64,000 nt of DNA from Demequina activiva (GTDB lineage: Bacteria; Actinomycetota; Actinomycetes; Actinomycetales; Demequinaceae), in NCBI RefSeq assembly GCF_016862815.1, contig NZ_BONR01000001.1:310001-374000 (forward strand), written 5' to 3'. Numbering within the stretch: the stretch's first letter is position 1; every line of letters starts with the position of its first letter. Below the pieces are notes generated by a model that was not told the DNA's origin, did no database searches, and was given only the letters and a program-made list of their open reading frames with translations. Of the stretch, positions 8,779 to 21,685 are shown one piece after another. The translations under genes and the position numbers were made by a program.

Positions 8779-9555
8779 TCACATGGACTCCTGCATGGCT
8801 CCCCCAGCCGGCTCGACGGGTCCGGTGCCCTCGCCGCGAGCATGGTCGGCGACGATCCGGACGGCCTCCTCGATGTCATCCGTCACGTGGAACAGGTCGA
8901 GGTCGGTCGCGGACGCTTTGCCGTCCGCGACCACCGCGTCGCGCAGCCACGTCACCAGTCCGTCCCAGTACGCGTGGCCCACCAGCACGATCGGGAAGCG
9001 CGTGATGGTGCGCGTCTGCACCAGGGTGAGCGACTCGAACAGCTCGTCCATGGTGCCGAACCCGCCGGGCAGCACGATGAAGCCCTGCGCGTACTTCACG
9101 AACATCGTCTTGCGGACAAAGAAGTAGCGGAAGTTGATGCCGAGGTTCACGAACTCGTTGACGCCCTGCTCGAAGGGCAGCTCGATGCCCAGGCCCACGG
9201 AGACTCCCCCGGCCTCCTGCGCGCCCTTGTTGGCCGCCTCCATCACTCCGGGGCCACCACCGGTGATGACGGCGAAGCCTTCCTCGACCAGGCGACGGCC
9301 CGCGGTGATGCCCTGCTCGTAGTCGGGGGCGCCAGGCTCGGACCGCGCCGAGCCGAACACGGAGATCGCGGGCCCCAGCTCGGCGAGCGCGCCGAACCCC
9401 TCCACGAACTCGCTCTGGATCCGCATCACGCGCCACGGATCGCCATGGAGCCAGTCGGGCTCGTCCTGGCCGCCCAGCAGGCGCCCTGACGTGGACGACG
9501 TGGGAACGTTGCGGCCGCGCAGCAGCACAGGACCCTTGCGGTACTCGGCTTTCAT
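8779..9555 (-). CDS. TIGR00730/LOG-family Rossmann-fold nucleosidase
   Basis: 258 residues. The motif PGGFGTMDELFE near residue 165 is the PGGxGTxxE signature of LOG-family cytokinin riboside 5'-monophosphate phosphoribohydrolases, often misannotated as lysine decarboxylases. ISVFGSAR and ITGGGPGVMEAANKGA complete the nucleotide-binding site. About 55 residues precede the core. GAGGAGG lies six bases before the ATG. In bacteria the family cleaves AMP-type nucleotides; the physiological role here is unknown. It lies on the same strand as dapE, 52 bases upstream of the dapE stop side, a gap that contains a lone CCGGCCGATGCG arm. Confidence 0.88.
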   Translation of the reverse strand: MKAEYRKGPVLLRGRNVPTSSTSGRLLGGQDEPDWLHGDPWRVMRIQSEFVEGFGALAELGPAISVFGSARSEPGAPDYEQGITAGRRLVEEGFAVITGGGPGVMEAANKGAQEAGGVSVGLGIELPFEQGVNEFVNLGINFRYFFVRKTMFVKYAQGFIVLPGGFGTMDELFESLTLVQTRTITRFPIVLVGHAYWDGLVTWLRDAVVADGKASATDLDLFHVTDDIEEAVRIVADHARGEGTGPVEPAGGAMQESM

Positions 9556-9607
9556 GGATGCCTCCTCAGGTAGGGGTCAGGTGAGCCCGGCCGATGCGCG
9601 AGCTGGA

Positions 9608-10702
9608 TCAGGCCGTCAGCCACGCCTCCAGGCCGGCTCGGCAGGCACGGATGTCCGCCACGGGGCACGCCTCGTGGTCCGCATGGGCGAGCTCCGGGTC
9701 GCCGGGGCCGTAGTTGACGGCGGGGATGCCGAGCGCGCCCAGGCGCGCCACGTCCGTCCAGCCCACCTTGGCGCGCGGCGCGCCGCCGCCGTGGGCGGCC
9801 ACCGCATCGGCGAAGCTGCGCGCCAGCGGCGCGTCGAGGCCGGGCCGGCACGCGGCGGCCAGGTCCGTCCAGGCAAGAGTGTGCTCGACGCCGGAGCGAG
9901 CGATCACCTCCACCACGTGGGCCTGTGCCTGCTCGAGCGTCTTGTCGGGCGCGAAGCGGTAGTTGAGGGTGATGACCGCGGCGTCCGGGATGACGTTGCC
10001 GGCGATGCCGCCGCGGATGCCGACGGCGTTGAGCCCTTCGCGATAGTCGAGCCCGTCCACCGTGACCGTCGCAGGCGCGTAGGCGTCGAGCGCGGCCAGC
10101 AGCGGCGCGGCCCGGTGGATCGCGTTGACGCCCTTCCAGGCCCGAGCGCTGTGCGCCGCGACGCCCGGAATGGTCACATCCGCGCGCAGGGTGCCGTTGC
10201 ACCCGCCCTCGATGGCGGCGCTGGTGGGCTCGCAGAGCACCGCGAACTGGGCCTCAAGCAGCTCGGGATGCTTGCGACTGAGCCTGCCCAGGCCGTTCTT
10301 GGACTCCTCGACCTCCTCGTGGTCGTACAGCACCCAGGTGACGTCGCGCATCGGCCGGTCGAGCTGAGCGGCGAGCGACAGCATCACCGCCACGCCTGCC
10401 TTCATGTCGACGCTGCCGCGGCCCCACAGGGTCGCGCCGTCGTCATCCCAGCGCGACGGCACGTTGTCCTTGATGGGCACGGTGTCCAGGTGGCCGGCGA
10501 TGATGACGCGCTGCGCGGCGCCCGTCTCCGTGCGGGCGACGATCGCGTCGCCGTCCCGCGTGAGGGTGAGGTGCGGCGCCTGGGACGTCAGGGCCTGCTC
10601 GACGGCGTCGGCGATCGCATGCTCGCCGCCGCTCACCGAGGGGATGTCGATGAGCTGTGCGGCGAGGTCCTCGACGGGCGCGGACAGGTCGAGGCGGGCC
10701 AT
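9608..10702 (-). CDS. dapE: Succinyl-diaminopimelate desuccinylase
   Basis: 364 residues, M20 peptidase fold. Hydrolyses N-succinyl-LL-diaminopimelate to LL-diaminopimelate in lysine and peptidoglycan synthesis. The two-zinc site is visible: His in AGHLDTVP, Asp in [10 protein letters not shown], the catalytic Glu-Glu in YDHEEVEES, Glu in LCEPTS and the terminal His in LAHADHEA. Length fits the actinobacterial DapE type. It is divergent from dapD across 89 bases, and dapC is about 5 kb away, so the whole succinylase branch is represented locally except the early shared steps. Confidence 0.92.
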   Translation of the reverse strand: MARLDLSAPVEDLAAQLIDIPSVSGGEHAIADAVEQALTSQAPHLTLTRDGDAIVARTETGAAQRVIIAGHLDTVPIKDNVPSRWDDDGATLWGRGSVDMKAGVAVMLSLAAQLDRPMRDVTWVLYDHEEVEESKNGLGRLSRKHPELLEAQFAVLCEPTSAAIEGGCNGTLRADVTIPGVAAHSARAWKGVNAIHRAAPLLAALDAYAPATVTVDGLDYREGLNAVGIRGGIAGNVIPDAAVITLNYRFAPDKTLEQAQAHVVEVIARSGVEHTLAWTDLAAACRPGLDAPLARSFADAVAAHGGGAPRAKVGWTDVARLGALGIPAVNYGPGDPELAHADHEACPVADIRACRAGLEAWLTA

Positions 10703-10791
10703 GGCGTCAGCCTATCCGGCGCGGTGCGGCCCGTCAGCGACGGCTCGAGCGGCGCATCGGCCGGCTCGCTGCCCTCTACTACCCTGGTGCC

Positions 10792-11739
10792 ATGACTCGA
10801 CCCGCGTACGGATTCGGACTGGCCACCTTCGATGCGAGCGGGGTGGTGCTGGACACCTGGTACCCGTCGCCACGGCTGGGCGAGGCGCCGGCCGGGCAGC
10901 AGATCCCGGATGCGCTCGTCGACGCCGAGCGCACCGATGCTCTGCGCAGCGTCGAGGTCCGCGCCGTGCGCACCGTGATCGACCTGGACTCCGCGCCCGC
11001 CTCCGTCGAGGATGCCTACCTGCGCCTGCACCTGCTCTCGCACCGACTGGTCCAGCCGCACGGAGTGAACCTCGAGGGCCTGTTCGGGGCGCTCACCAAC
11101 GTGGTCTGGACTTCTGCGGGACCGTGCGCGATCACCGGGTTCGAGGACGTGCGCCTGCGCTTCCGCGGCGCCGGTCAGCAGCTGACCGTCTACGGGATCG
11201 ACAAGTTCCCGCGCCTGGTCGACTATGTGGTGCCGTCCGGGGTGCGGATCGCGGACGCTGACCGCGTGCGCCTGGGTGCGCACCTCGCCGAGGGCACCAC
11301 TGTCATGCACGAGGGCTTCGTGAACTTCAACGCCGGCACGCTGGGTCACTCGATGGTCGAGGGCCGCATCTCCGCCGGCGTGGTCGTGGGCGACGGCTCC
11401 GACGTGGGCGGCGGCGCGTCCATCATGGGCACGCTGTCCGGTGGCGGCAAGGAGGTCATCTCGATCGGCGAGCGCTCCCTGCTGGGTGCCAACTCCGGCC
11501 TGGGCATCCCGCTGGGCGACGACTGCATCGTCGAGGCCGGCCTCTACGTCACCGCCGGCTCCAAGGTGCTGCTGGTGGGCCAGACCGACGATGACGGCAA
11601 GCCGGTGGTGGTCAAGGCCAAGGAGCTCGCGGGGCGCGACGGTCTGCTGTTCCGCCGCAACTCGGTGTCCGGGGCCCTGGAGGTCGTGGCGCGTCAGGGC
11701 CAGGGTGTCGAGCTCAACGCCGCGCTCCACGCGAACTGA
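10792..11739 (+). CDS. dapD: Tetrahydrodipicolinate N-succinyltransferase
   Basis: 315 residues; transfers succinyl from succinyl-CoA to tetrahydrodipicolinate. The N-terminal half is the actinobacterial DapD domain ([15 protein letters not shown]). The C-terminal half is a left-handed beta helix made of hexapeptide turns, with [20 protein letters not shown] and [18 protein letters not shown]. The ATG at 10792 is preferred because the consensus starts there and longer frames are Arg-rich. TACCCT sits six bases before the ATG with no ribosome site, so the mRNA may be leaderless. A lysozyme-like gene follows after two bases. Confidence 0.93.
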   Translation: MTRPAYGFGLATFDASGVVLDTWYPSPRLGEAPAGQQIPDALVDAERTDALRSVEVRAVRTVIDLDSAPASVEDAYLRLHLLSHRLVQPHGVNLEGLFGALTNVVWTSAGPCAITGFEDVRLRFRGAGQQLTVYGIDKFPRLVDYVVPSGVRIADADRVRLGAHLAEGTTVMHEGFVNFNAGTLGHSMVEGRISAGVVVGDGSDVGGGASIMGTLSGGGKEVISIGERSLLGANSGLGIPLGDDCIVEAGLYVTAGSKVLLVGQTDDDGKPVVVKAKELAGRDGLLFRRNSVSGALEVVARQGQGVELNAALHAN

Positions 11740-11741
11740 CC

Positions 11742-12593
11742 ATGGCGCAACGCCGTCGTGGAGGCGGCGTCGCCGCGCTGCTGGTGCTCGCGGGGGCAGG
11801 CGCGGCTGCCATCCTGTGGGGGCCGTCGCTGTGGTCGCGCTACGGCGACGAGGTGCTTCCCTCGGGGCAGTGCACCGTCACGCTGGGCGATCGCACGGAC
11901 ACCAAGACCGCTGAGCAGGCGAACAACATCGCGATCATCGTCGCCGGCTCGATCCGCAACGGGCTGCCGGCCCGCGCCGCATCGATCGCTGTCGCGACGG
12001 CCTTGCAGGAGTCCTCGCTGCGCAACATCGACTACGGCGACCGCGACTCGGTGGGCCTGTTCCAGCAGCGGCCGTCGCAGGGCTGGGGCACTGTCGAGCA
12101 GATCATGGACCCGTACTACTCGACCGACAAGTTCTACGAGGGCCTCGAGAAGATCGCGAACTGGACCGAGCTCGAGATCACGGTGGCGGCGCAGGCGGTG
12201 CAGCGTTCCGCGTTCCCGGACGCCTACGCAGATCACGAGGAGGAGGGCCGGCTCTGGGCGTCCGCGCTCACCGGCAATGGCGGCGACGTCACGTGCGACC
12301 TGGGCGACGCGGGCGCCATGACCGCTCGCGCGTTCAGCGACCGCATCGCGGCGGACTTCGGCGAGGGCGCGTACGAGCTGCTGGTGGGTGAGATGAGCAC
12401 CGAGACCACCACGCTGACGGCGACCGCAGGCGACGCCACCCTCGACGCAGCGATCCAGCGATGGGCGGTAGCGGTCGCGGACGCCGAGGGTGTGGTGGCG
12501 TCCGTGGACGGCGACGCAGCGTGGCAGCGCGACGAGGACGCCGCCGTTGCCGCCCCCAGCGACGCCACGCAGATCAGCGTGCACACCCCCTGA
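11742..12593 (+). CDS. Lysozyme-like secreted or membrane-anchored protein
   Basis: 283 residues. One N-terminal hydrophobic segment (VAALLVLAGAGAAAILWG) is a signal or anchor. The next region holds IAVATALQESSLRNIDYGDR and DSVGLFQQRPSQGWGT. The Glu in ALQES and the SVGLFQQRPSQGWGT segment are the hallmarks of a large, poorly characterised actinobacterial family with a lysozyme/transglycosylase-like fold. Whether it cuts peptidoglycan is not shown. The C-terminal ~100 residues are Ala/Thr/Asp-rich and unassigned. It begins two bases after dapD, so it is probably made with a peptidoglycan-precursor enzyme. Confidence 0.75.
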   Translation: MAQRRRGGGVAALLVLAGAGAAAILWGPSLWSRYGDEVLPSGQCTVTLGDRTDTKTAEQANNIAIIVAGSIRNGLPARAASIAVATALQESSLRNIDYGDRDSVGLFQQRPSQGWGTVEQIMDPYYSTDKFYEGLEKIANWTELEITVAAQAVQRSAFPDAYADHEEEGRLWASALTGNGGDVTCDLGDAGAMTARAFSDRIAADFGEGAYELLVGEMSTETTTLTATAGDATLDAAIQRWAVAVADAEGVVASVDGDAAWQRDEDAAVAAPSDATQISVHTP

Positions 12594-12832
12594 CCGTCGC
12601 ACGTCGCCCACGTCGCCCTACGCCGCCCCACCTCGACGTAGGCACGTGGTGGTCACGGCGTGAGCCATTCGCGTGGTGATGAGGCAGGTGATGGTCATGT
12701 TGGATCCACGAGCGCGCGAGTCGACGACGGGTGTCCCGGGCTGCCGCGAGGACATCAGGTGCCTCATGACGCGCTGATCGCCACGCATTCCGTACATGAG
12801 TTGCCTCGATCGGGTGGGGCGCGAAGAGCGGG

Positions 12833-13323
12833 TCAGGCCCAGCGCTTCTTGGCGTCGCGGATCGACTGCACCCAGCCCTCGACGGTGGGCTCCGCGTACG
12901 CGGCCCTGGCCTGCATGTTGAGCGCCACGACGTCGTGAGTGTCGCCGTCGCGGTGGGTGATGCGCACCGTCAGGAACTGCACCCGGCCCGGCTTGAGCGC
13001 CTTGTCCACGCGCTTGACGTCGCTCCACGGAGTGACATACGTGAGCCGGAAGGGGTTGGGCTCCCAGATCCCCTGAGCGTCGAGACGCACCTGGAGCGTG
13101 GCGAGTCGCGCCGCGGAGTAACCCAGGAACAGCGCGATGGGGAGGAAGATCAGCGACCAGTACCGCCCGGGGAACTCGAGCCAGATGACGCCCGCGACGA
13201 TGGCCGGCAGCAGCAGCGCGAAGACGCCATAGAGGACGGACTGACGAGTCGCGTCCTTGTGACGCAGCACCACCGCTGACGAGCCGTCGCCAGCGGTGGG
13301 CGTCAGGTCAGCGCCCGGTGAGG

Positions 13324-13327
<4 letters not shown>
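12833..13327 (-). CDS. PH-domain-like membrane protein
   Basis: 164 residues. Two membrane segments (VLYGVFALLLPAIVAGVIWL and YWSLIFLPIALFLGYSAARL) are followed by a ~80-residue beta-rich domain (LDAQGIWEPNPFRLTYVTPW, then VQFLTVRITH), in the style of bacterial PH domains. The apparent start is TTG at 13327, overlapping the gltA stop as TTGA, so translation is probably coupled to gltA; a GTG about 16 codons later is an alternative. Function unknown. Confidence 0.65.
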
Positions 13328-14613
<1,286 letters not shown>

Positions 14614-14668
14614 CCGGGGGAACCTCCAGTGCGCCGCAGCGCCATTGTGCGTTCGCTTGGCAGCGAGT

Positions 14669-15790
14669 TTACCTGTCTTTGGAAAGCCGGTGAACCGCGT
14701 GCGCGATCCGCTCGTCCGTGGCGGTGAGTGCGATGCGCACGTGCTGTGCGCCAGCATCGCCGTAGAACGCGCCGGGCGCCACGACGATTCCCCGGTCCGC
14801 GAGCCAGTCCAGGGTGCTCCAGCAGTCCTCGCCTCTCGAGGCCCACAGGTAGAGACCCGCATCCGAGTGGGACACCTCGAACCCGGCGTCCGTCACTGCG
14901 CGCAGCACCACCTCGCGACGCGCTCGGTACGTCTCGCGCTGCGCCGCGACGTGGGCGTCGTCGCGCAGCGCGACCGTCATGGCGGCCTGCACCGGAGCGG
15001 GCATGATCATTCCCGCGTGCTTGCGGGTCTCGAGCAGTCCCGAGATCAGCTCGCCATCACCCGCGACGAAGGCCGCGCGGTAGCCGGCGAGCGAGCTCTG
15101 CTTGGACAGCGAGTACACCGCGAGCAGGCCCTCATGCGACCCGCCGCATACCTCCGGGTCGAGGATCGACGGCACGCCATCGCTGACCCAGGGCTCGCTC
15201 CACGGCAGGGCCGCGTAGCACTCGTCGGAGGCCACCACGGCGCCGATGCGGCGGGCCGCGTCGACCACCGCGCGCAGCTGATCGCGGCTGAGCACCGCGC
15301 CGGTGGGGTTGGAGGGTGAGTTGACCCACACGAGCTTCACGTCGTCGCGCGTGCTCCAGGCCCCGACATCGTCTGCCGCGACGGCCGATGCGCCAGCCAG
15401 GAGGGCGCCCACGGCATAGGTGGGGTAGGCGGCGGCCGGGTGGACGACGGCATCCTCCGGCCCCAGGCCGAGCAGCGCCGGCAGCCAGGCCACCAGCTCC
15501 TTGGAGCCCACGGTGGGCAGCACCGCGTCTGGTGACAGGCCAATCACGCCGCGGGTGCGAGCGAACCAGTCCACGGCGGCCTCGCGCAGCTCGGGGGTGC
15601 CGTGCGTGGTCGGGTAGCCGGGCGCATCGGATGCCGCGCGGAGCGCGTCCTGGATGAGGGCCGGCGTGGGATCGACGGGTGTGCCGACGGAGAGGTCCAC
15701 GACGCCGTCCGGGTGCGCGGCCGCGCGCTGGCGGTACGGGACGAGGGAGTCCCAGGGGAAGTCAGGAAGCGCGTGCGGGCTCAGGCCCAT
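14669..15790 (-). CDS. dapC: Succinyldiaminopimelate aminotransferase
   Basis: 373 residues, fold-type I PLP aminotransferase. Converts N-succinyl-2-amino-6-ketopimelate to N-succinyl-LL-diaminopimelate with glutamate. The PLP lysine lies in YSLSKQSSLAGYR, the substrate-binding segment in VNSPSNPTGAVL, and the PLP-phosphate Arg region in SLAGYRAAF. The N-terminus LPDFPWDSLVPYRQRA is the DapC hallmark in actinobacteria. It starts 18 bases after fdxA, the usual fdxA-dapC pairing, so the two are likely one transcript. Confidence 0.93.
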   Translation of the reverse strand: MGLSPHALPDFPWDSLVPYRQRAAAHPDGVVDLSVGTPVDPTPALIQDALRAASDAPGYPTTHGTPELREAAVDWFARTRGVIGLSPDAVLPTVGSKELVAWLPALLGLGPEDAVVHPAAAYPTYAVGALLAGASAVAADDVGAWSTRDDVKLVWVNSPSNPTGAVLSRDQLRAVVDAARRIGAVVASDECYAALPWSEPWVSDGVPSILDPEVCGGSHEGLLAVYSLSKQSSLAGYRAAFVAGDGELISGLLETRKHAGMIMPAPVQAAMTVALRDDAHVAAQRETYRARREVVLRAVTDAGFEVSHSDAGLYLWASRGEDCWSTLDWLADRGIVVAPGAFYGDAGAQHVRIALTATDERIAHAVHRLSKDR

Positions 15791-15808
15791 GCGTGCCCCG
15801 CACCCCGC

Positions 15809-16126
15809 CTAGGCCTGGGGAGCCAGCGACTTGATGAGGTCGTGGTCGTGCTCGATGAGGCCCATCTTGGCGGCGCCGCCGGGTGAGCCGATCTCCGAGA
15901 AGAACTCGACGTTCGCGTTGTAGTACTCCGCCCACTTGTCCGGGACGTCGTCCTCGTAGTAAATCGCCTCGACGGGGCAGACGGGCTCGCAGGCGCCGCA
16001 GTCCACGCACTCGTCGGGGTGGATGTACAGCATGCGGTCGCCCTCGTAGATGCAGTCGACCGGACACTCGTCGATGCAGGCCTTGTCCTTGACATCGACA
16101 CAAGGCAGGGCGATGACGTACGTCAC
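15809..16126 (-). CDS. fdxA: Ferredoxin, 7Fe type
   Basis: 105 residues from a GTG start with AAGGAGCAGCA upstream. N-terminal pattern ACIDECPVDCIYEGDR, then HPDECVDCGACEPVCPVEA, matches the seven-iron ferredoxins of mycobacteria and Streptomyces, which hold one [3Fe-4S] and one [4Fe-4S] cluster. The C-terminal ~50 residues are the usual acidic extension. It transfers low-potential electrons in the cytoplasm; the partner is not indicated. It is paired with dapC. Confidence 0.95.
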   Translation of the reverse strand: MTYVIALPCVDVKDKACIDECPVDCIYEGDRMLYIHPDECVDCGACEPVCPVEAIYYEDDVPDKWAEYYNANVEFFSEIGSPGGAAKMGLIEHDHDLIKSLAPQA

Positions 16127-16170
16127 TGCTGCTCCTTCACATTCCGAGACTTGCGAACCGAATCATCATA

Positions 16171-16187
16171 GCGCCGGGCACCGGCGC
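16171..16187 (-). terminator. Hairpin after the VanW gene
   Basis: GCGCCGG (16171-16177), loop GCA, CCGGCGC (16181-16187). It lies between the stop of the VanW gene and the fdxA start, on the path of minus-strand transcription. A short but perfect GC-rich stem. Confidence 0.45.
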
Positions 16188-16205
16188 ATCGTCACACTCG
16201 CCCGG

Positions 16206-18641
16206 TCACGAATCCTCGTCGTCCTCATCGTCCTCCGAGACGCACCTGATGGCGTCGTCAGGCTGGTACGTCCACGTGTCAGAGGTCTCCTCGACGAGCT
16301 CGTCATCGAGCAGCACGCGTCGGGTGTTGGTGATCGTGAAGCCCGGCTGGCCGGGGCCCTTGGCCTCGCAGCTGGCCGCCTTGACCTCCTTCACGCCGGG
16401 CTGCGTGATGTTGGTCTTGGGGCTGGCGGAGGTCTCGACCGTGAAGTGCGGCGTGGACCAGATGTCGACGTGCAGCCGCCCGTTGTCGATGTAGCTGTTC
16501 ACGATCGCGGAGTGCGGCGTGCTGTTGGCGAAGACCACGTTGATGACGCCGGTGTAGATGGTGGACTCGCGGCCGGCCGGATAGCGGGTGAACCACACCG
16601 AGTGAGGCCGGTGGTCGATCAGCTCGTACCCGGCGAAGTAGGCCGCGTTGTAGACGGTGGTCGCCATCTGCGACAGCCCTCCGCCCATGCCGTTGGTGAG
16701 AATGCCGTTGACGATCACGTGCGCCTCGGCATAGCCCTCCTCGCGCGTGATCGGCGACAGCACCTCGGTGAGATCGAACTGGTCGCCGGGCTGGAGGATG
16801 GTGCCCTCGACGTCCGCGGCGGCGGTGCGCAGGTTCTGCGTGCGCACCGGCTCGGCGGTGAGCGGCGTGTCGAAGGACGCGACGATCTCCGTGAAGTCAT
16901 CGATGCCCAGGTCCTCCGCGCTGATCTCGGGGTCGGCGGCGGTGTAGGGCAGCTCGGCCGAGCGGGTGGGGCTGGCGGCGGCGGCCTCCACCGTGTCCCC
17001 CAGCGCGGCCCCATCGATGGTGATGCCGGGCGTGCCAGGGTCCGTGACGATCTCGTGGTTCTCGTCGAAGGACACGGTCGCGTTCTCGCCATCCGTCTTG
17101 AGCGCCGGGTTGTCGGCGACCATCTGCGTGGCGAGGGCCTCGCCATCGATCTCCAGCTCGAGCCCGCTGGGCCCGGCCGCGACCGTGGCGTGCGCCGCGA
17201 TGGTCTCCACATCGATGGTCGCCTCCGCGTCCTCGCCAGTGAGCGTGATGGGTCCCGCGAGCACCTGGGCGCTGAGCGTGTCGGCGAAGGCCTGTGCGTC
17301 CTCGTCGGTGATGGCAGGCTCCTGCAGCTGGGCCACCAGCACCACGGTCTGCGCATCGGGCCACGCGGCGGCGATGAGCTCCGCCGAGGACTCCTCGTCG
17401 ACCGTGATCGACGGGCGTCCCGGGACCACCTCGATGGACTGGCCGTCGAGCGCGACGGTCGCATCCGTGGCAGGGCCGTTCACGACCGTGGCGGCCTCGG
17501 CGACCGCGGCGTCGAGCTCGGGCTCGTCGAGAGCGGTCACGGGCTCGATCGATCCGCCGCCCGTGAGATGCATCCACAGGCGCTGCGGCATCACCGTGAA
17601 GCCGGTGACCTGCGCGACGGTGGCCTCGGAGTCGATGCTGAGGCCTGCGGCCTGCGCCGTCGTGATGTAGCTCTGGTTGCCGGCCTCGAGCACGAGGTCG
17701 GCGGTCGACGCCTCCTCGGCGCGACCTTCGACCGCACCGGTCGCCTCCGCGGTGCTCATGCCGCCGATGGCGACGCCCATGGTCTGCGTGTCGCGGGGCA
17801 CGGTTCCTGACAGCAGCGCCTGCGCACCCACGTAGAGGATGGCGAGCGCGACGATCACGAGCGGAACGACCGCCAGGGCGCGGCGTCGCTTGCGGGGTGG
17901 TGCGCCTCCGTGCGCCGTCGCGTCCTCGACGTCCGAGTCGTGGGCAGGCTCGTCTGCGACAGCGGCCGATGCGGTCGTCACCGGCGCCGGCGCCGGCTCG
18001 GGAGCGCTCGGGGCGGGAGTGCTGGGCTGGGGAGGCGTCTGGGCCACGGGCGCCATCACCTGCGTGTCGCCCGCCTCGACGGGATCGAGCACGCGGGTCT
18101 CCTCCGAGGGCGCCTTGGGCTCCGGCTCGGGCCCGGCCGTGACGGCCGCCGCGGACGCGCCCGCTATGCCTGCGCCTGCACCGAGGGCGGCTGCGACATC
18201 GCCGTCGTCGTGGGACGGCTCCGTCTCCGCCTCGTCCGCGGTCCCTGGGCTCGGCTCGTGGACGGGCTCCTCAGCCGTGCTCGCAGCCATCACCTCGGGC
18301 ACATACGCGGGCCGCTCATCGCGCGCCCACTCGGGGAGCGCATCGGCCGCGTCCTCAGGCTCGGTGGACGCCGCCTCGGGCTCGGTGGACGCCGCCTCGG
18401 GCGGCGTCTCGGTGAGCCAGTCGGGTGTCCGCAGCTCGCTCGTGGGCACCCGCTCGACGTGAGGCTCGGGTGCTGCGGGCGCCGACGTGGGCGGAGCATC
18501 GGCCGTACCCAGGGGCGCCGCAGCGTGGGCGCCCTTTCCGCGCTGCGCACGCTTGCGCAGGGATCGGTGCGCCGCGGAGTGTCTGCGGCGCGCGATCTCC
18601 TGCTCGGCCTCGCGGCGTGCGGCGTCCTTACCTCGAGCCAT
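16206..18641 (-). CDS. VanW-family protein with long disordered cytoplasmic head
   Basis: 811 residues from the ATG at 18641 (MARGKDAARREAEQEIARRR). The first ~270 residues are basic, then Ala/Pro/Glu-rich and presumably disordered; they contain a duplicated EAASTEPE. A single membrane segment (ALAVVPLVIVALAILYVGAQ) puts the rest outside. Two PG_binding_4-like repeats follow. The C-terminal VanW domain starts near FDTPLTAEPVRTQNLRTAA and includes GGGLSQMATTVYNAAYFAG and HSVWFTRYPAGRES. The GGGLSQ motif is conserved in VanW. VanW occurs in some vancomycin clusters, but its biochemical role is unknown, and no van genes are nearby. Confidence 0.85.
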   Translation of the reverse strand: MARGKDAARREAEQEIARRRHSAAHRSLRKRAQRGKGAHAAAPLGTADAPPTSAPAAPEPHVERVPTSELRTPDWLTETPPEAASTEPEAASTEPEDAADALPEWARDERPAYVPEVMAASTAEEPVHEPSPGTADEAETEPSHDDGDVAAALGAGAGIAGASAAAVTAGPEPEPKAPSEETRVLDPVEAGDTQVMAPVAQTPPQPSTPAPSAPEPAPAPVTTASAAVADEPAHDSDVEDATAHGGAPPRKRRRALAVVPLVIVALAILYVGAQALLSGTVPRDTQTMGVAIGGMSTAEATGAVEGRAEEASTADLVLEAGNQSYITTAQAAGLSIDSEATVAQVTGFTVMPQRLWMHLTGGGSIEPVTALDEPELDAAVAEAATVVNGPATDATVALDGQSIEVVPGRPSITVDEESSAELIAAAWPDAQTVVLVAQLQEPAITDEDAQAFADTLSAQVLAGPITLTGEDAEATIDVETIAAHATVAAGPSGLELEIDGEALATQMVADNPALKTDGENATVSFDENHEIVTDPGTPGITIDGAALGDTVEAAAASPTRSAELPYTAADPEISAEDLGIDDFTEIVASFDTPLTAEPVRTQNLRTAAADVEGTILQPGDQFDLTEVLSPITREEGYAEAHVIVNGILTNGMGGGLSQMATTVYNAAYFAGYELIDHRPHSVWFTRYPAGRESTIYTGVINVVFANSTPHSAIVNSYIDNGRLHVDIWSTPHFTVETSASPKTNITQPGVKEVKAASCEAKGPGQPGFTITNTRRVLLDDELVEETSDTWTYQPDDAIRCVSEDDEDDEDS

Positions 18642-18978
18642 GTCCCCCCACCAGCACCTTCGTCGGAACCACGGACGCGGCAACGATCATGAGCGTGCCT
18701 CCCACGAGCCAGCCGATGCCGAGCGCGTCCTGCGCGATCAGCACGGACCCTCCGGGTCCGTTCATCGACCACACGAACGTGGCGAGCACCCAGGCACCGC
18801 CCAGGACTCCGATGCCGGCGAAGCCCAGCCAGGCGCGCGCGAAGAAGGCCGCGAGTCCCACCATGAGGATCGAGCCGACGAGTCCGTACGGCACGTAGCC
18901 GCGATGAGCGACGGCGCCCACGCTCGCGGTGATGATCCCGCCCAGCGCGAGCACGAGGTAGCCCAATGAGTCCTTCAT
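18628..18978 (-). CDS. Small four-helix membrane protein, unknown
   Basis: 116 residues from ATG 18978 (MKDSLGYLVLALGGIITASV). Four hydrophobic segments: LGYLVLALGGIITASVGAVA, VGSILMVGLAAFFARAWLGF, IGVLGGAWVLATFVW and LGIGWLVGGTLMIVAASVV. It resembles the small uncharacterised membrane proteins found next to typA in Actinobacteria. Its end overlaps the VanW gene by 14 bases, so the two are one transcription unit. A 32-bp palindrome separates it from typA. A longer start at 19032 would run into the palindrome region. Confidence 0.65.
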   Translation of the reverse strand: MKDSLGYLVLALGGIITASVGAVAHRGYVPYGLVGSILMVGLAAFFARAWLGFAGIGVLGGAWVLATFVWSMNGPGGSVLIAQDALGIGWLVGGTLMIVAASVVPTKVLVGGHGSR

Positions 18979-19036
18979 GCGTCCCAGGATAGGCGGTGGG
19001 GCGGACACGATCGTCCGCCCCACCGTCGACAAGCAA

Positions 19037-19068
19037 GAGCCCGGCCGATGCGCGCATCGGCCGGGCTC
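19037..19068 (-). terminator. Perfect 32-bp palindrome after typA (CGCATCGGCC family)
   Basis: GAGCCCGGCCGATGCG (19037-19052) is followed at once by its reverse complement, with no spacer. As RNA it would form a ~14-bp stem with a four-base loop. It lies 28 bases past the typA stop on the minus strand and is a strong candidate terminator. The inner arm GGCCGATGCG is the shared motif of the dispersed family. Confidence 0.65.
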
Positions 19069-19096
19069 GGGCAGTCACGCTGCCGCGTGGTCGCCG

Positions 19097-20998
<1,902 letters not shown>

Positions 20999-21121
20999 GG
21001 CAGGGACTCGTTTCGTAAGGGTTGGGGGTGGGCGCGCCACTGCGCGCCAACGCACCATCCTACCCGTGTTGCCAGGATTTGACCTGCGCCGGTGCCTTCA
21101 CGCCCGTGAGAGCATTCACGC

Positions 21122-21655
21122 ATGCAGACGTATCGCAGCCGCTCGTCCCAGATCTGGGGCTGGATCGCCATCGGTCTCGGAGCGGCCATCGCCCTTGCCT
21201 CCCTGACCGTTGCCGACCTCGCGCGCCCGAGCGTGGGCCTGGGACTGGGGGTGGCGCTGGCTGCCAGCGGAGTCGCCATCTATCTGAGGCCCTCGATCGG
21301 CATCGGCGCCGATGCCGTGGAGCTGCGCAACGTGGTCACCACGGTGACGGTCCCGTTCACACGGCTGGACAGCATCGAGACGCGGTGGTCGCTCGAGCTC
21401 GTGGGCGACGACGGCAAGCGAGCGGGCGCGATGGGTGCGCCCACGAAGACGAGCCGGCAGCGCCACGCGGAGAAGTCCGCGGGCGAGGTGCCGGAGACCG
21501 TCGAGGTGGTCAAGGGCGCATGGGATGCGTGGCGGCGCGGGGGCGGCACGTCATCCGCTGTCGACGGTCCCTCGTTCACGACGCGGCCGGACCCCGTCGG
21601 CATCGCGTGGGTGATCGTCGCGGTCGCCGGCGCGGTCGTAGGCCTCTTCCTCTAG
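21122..21655 (+). CDS. PH-domain-like membrane protein, unknown
   Basis: 177 residues. Two N-terminal membrane segments (WGWIAIGLGAAIALASLTVA and GLGLGVALAASGVAIYL), a central ~60-residue region whose pattern GADAVELRNVVTTVTVPFTR is like bacterial PH domains, a charged linker, and a C-terminal membrane helix (VGIAWVIVAVAGAVVGLFL). The first domain pair is similar in plan to the protein at 12833-13327. No function can be given. It starts 123 bases from typA on the opposite strand and ends 30 bases from the adhesin stop. Confidence 0.7.
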   Translation: MQTYRSRSSQIWGWIAIGLGAAIALASLTVADLARPSVGLGLGVALAASGVAIYLRPSIGIGADAVELRNVVTTVTVPFTRLDSIETRWSLELVGDDGKRAGAMGAPTKTSRQRHAEKSAGEVPETVEVVKGAWDAWRRGGGTSSAVDGPSFTTRPDPVGIAWVIVAVAGAVVGLFL

Positions 21656-21685
21656 CAGGCAGGGCCGCACCGGCGGCCGCAAAGG

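Noticed and set aside
12594-12832. A possible small gene or RNA in the 239-base gap
   Set aside because: No frame with a ribosome site, no strong hairpin and no family similarity. I see nothing in it.
16206-18641. A link to vancomycin resistance for the VanW protein
   Set aside because: No vanS/R, vanH, vanA or vanX-like genes are nearby, and VanW proteins are widespread in organisms without resistance.
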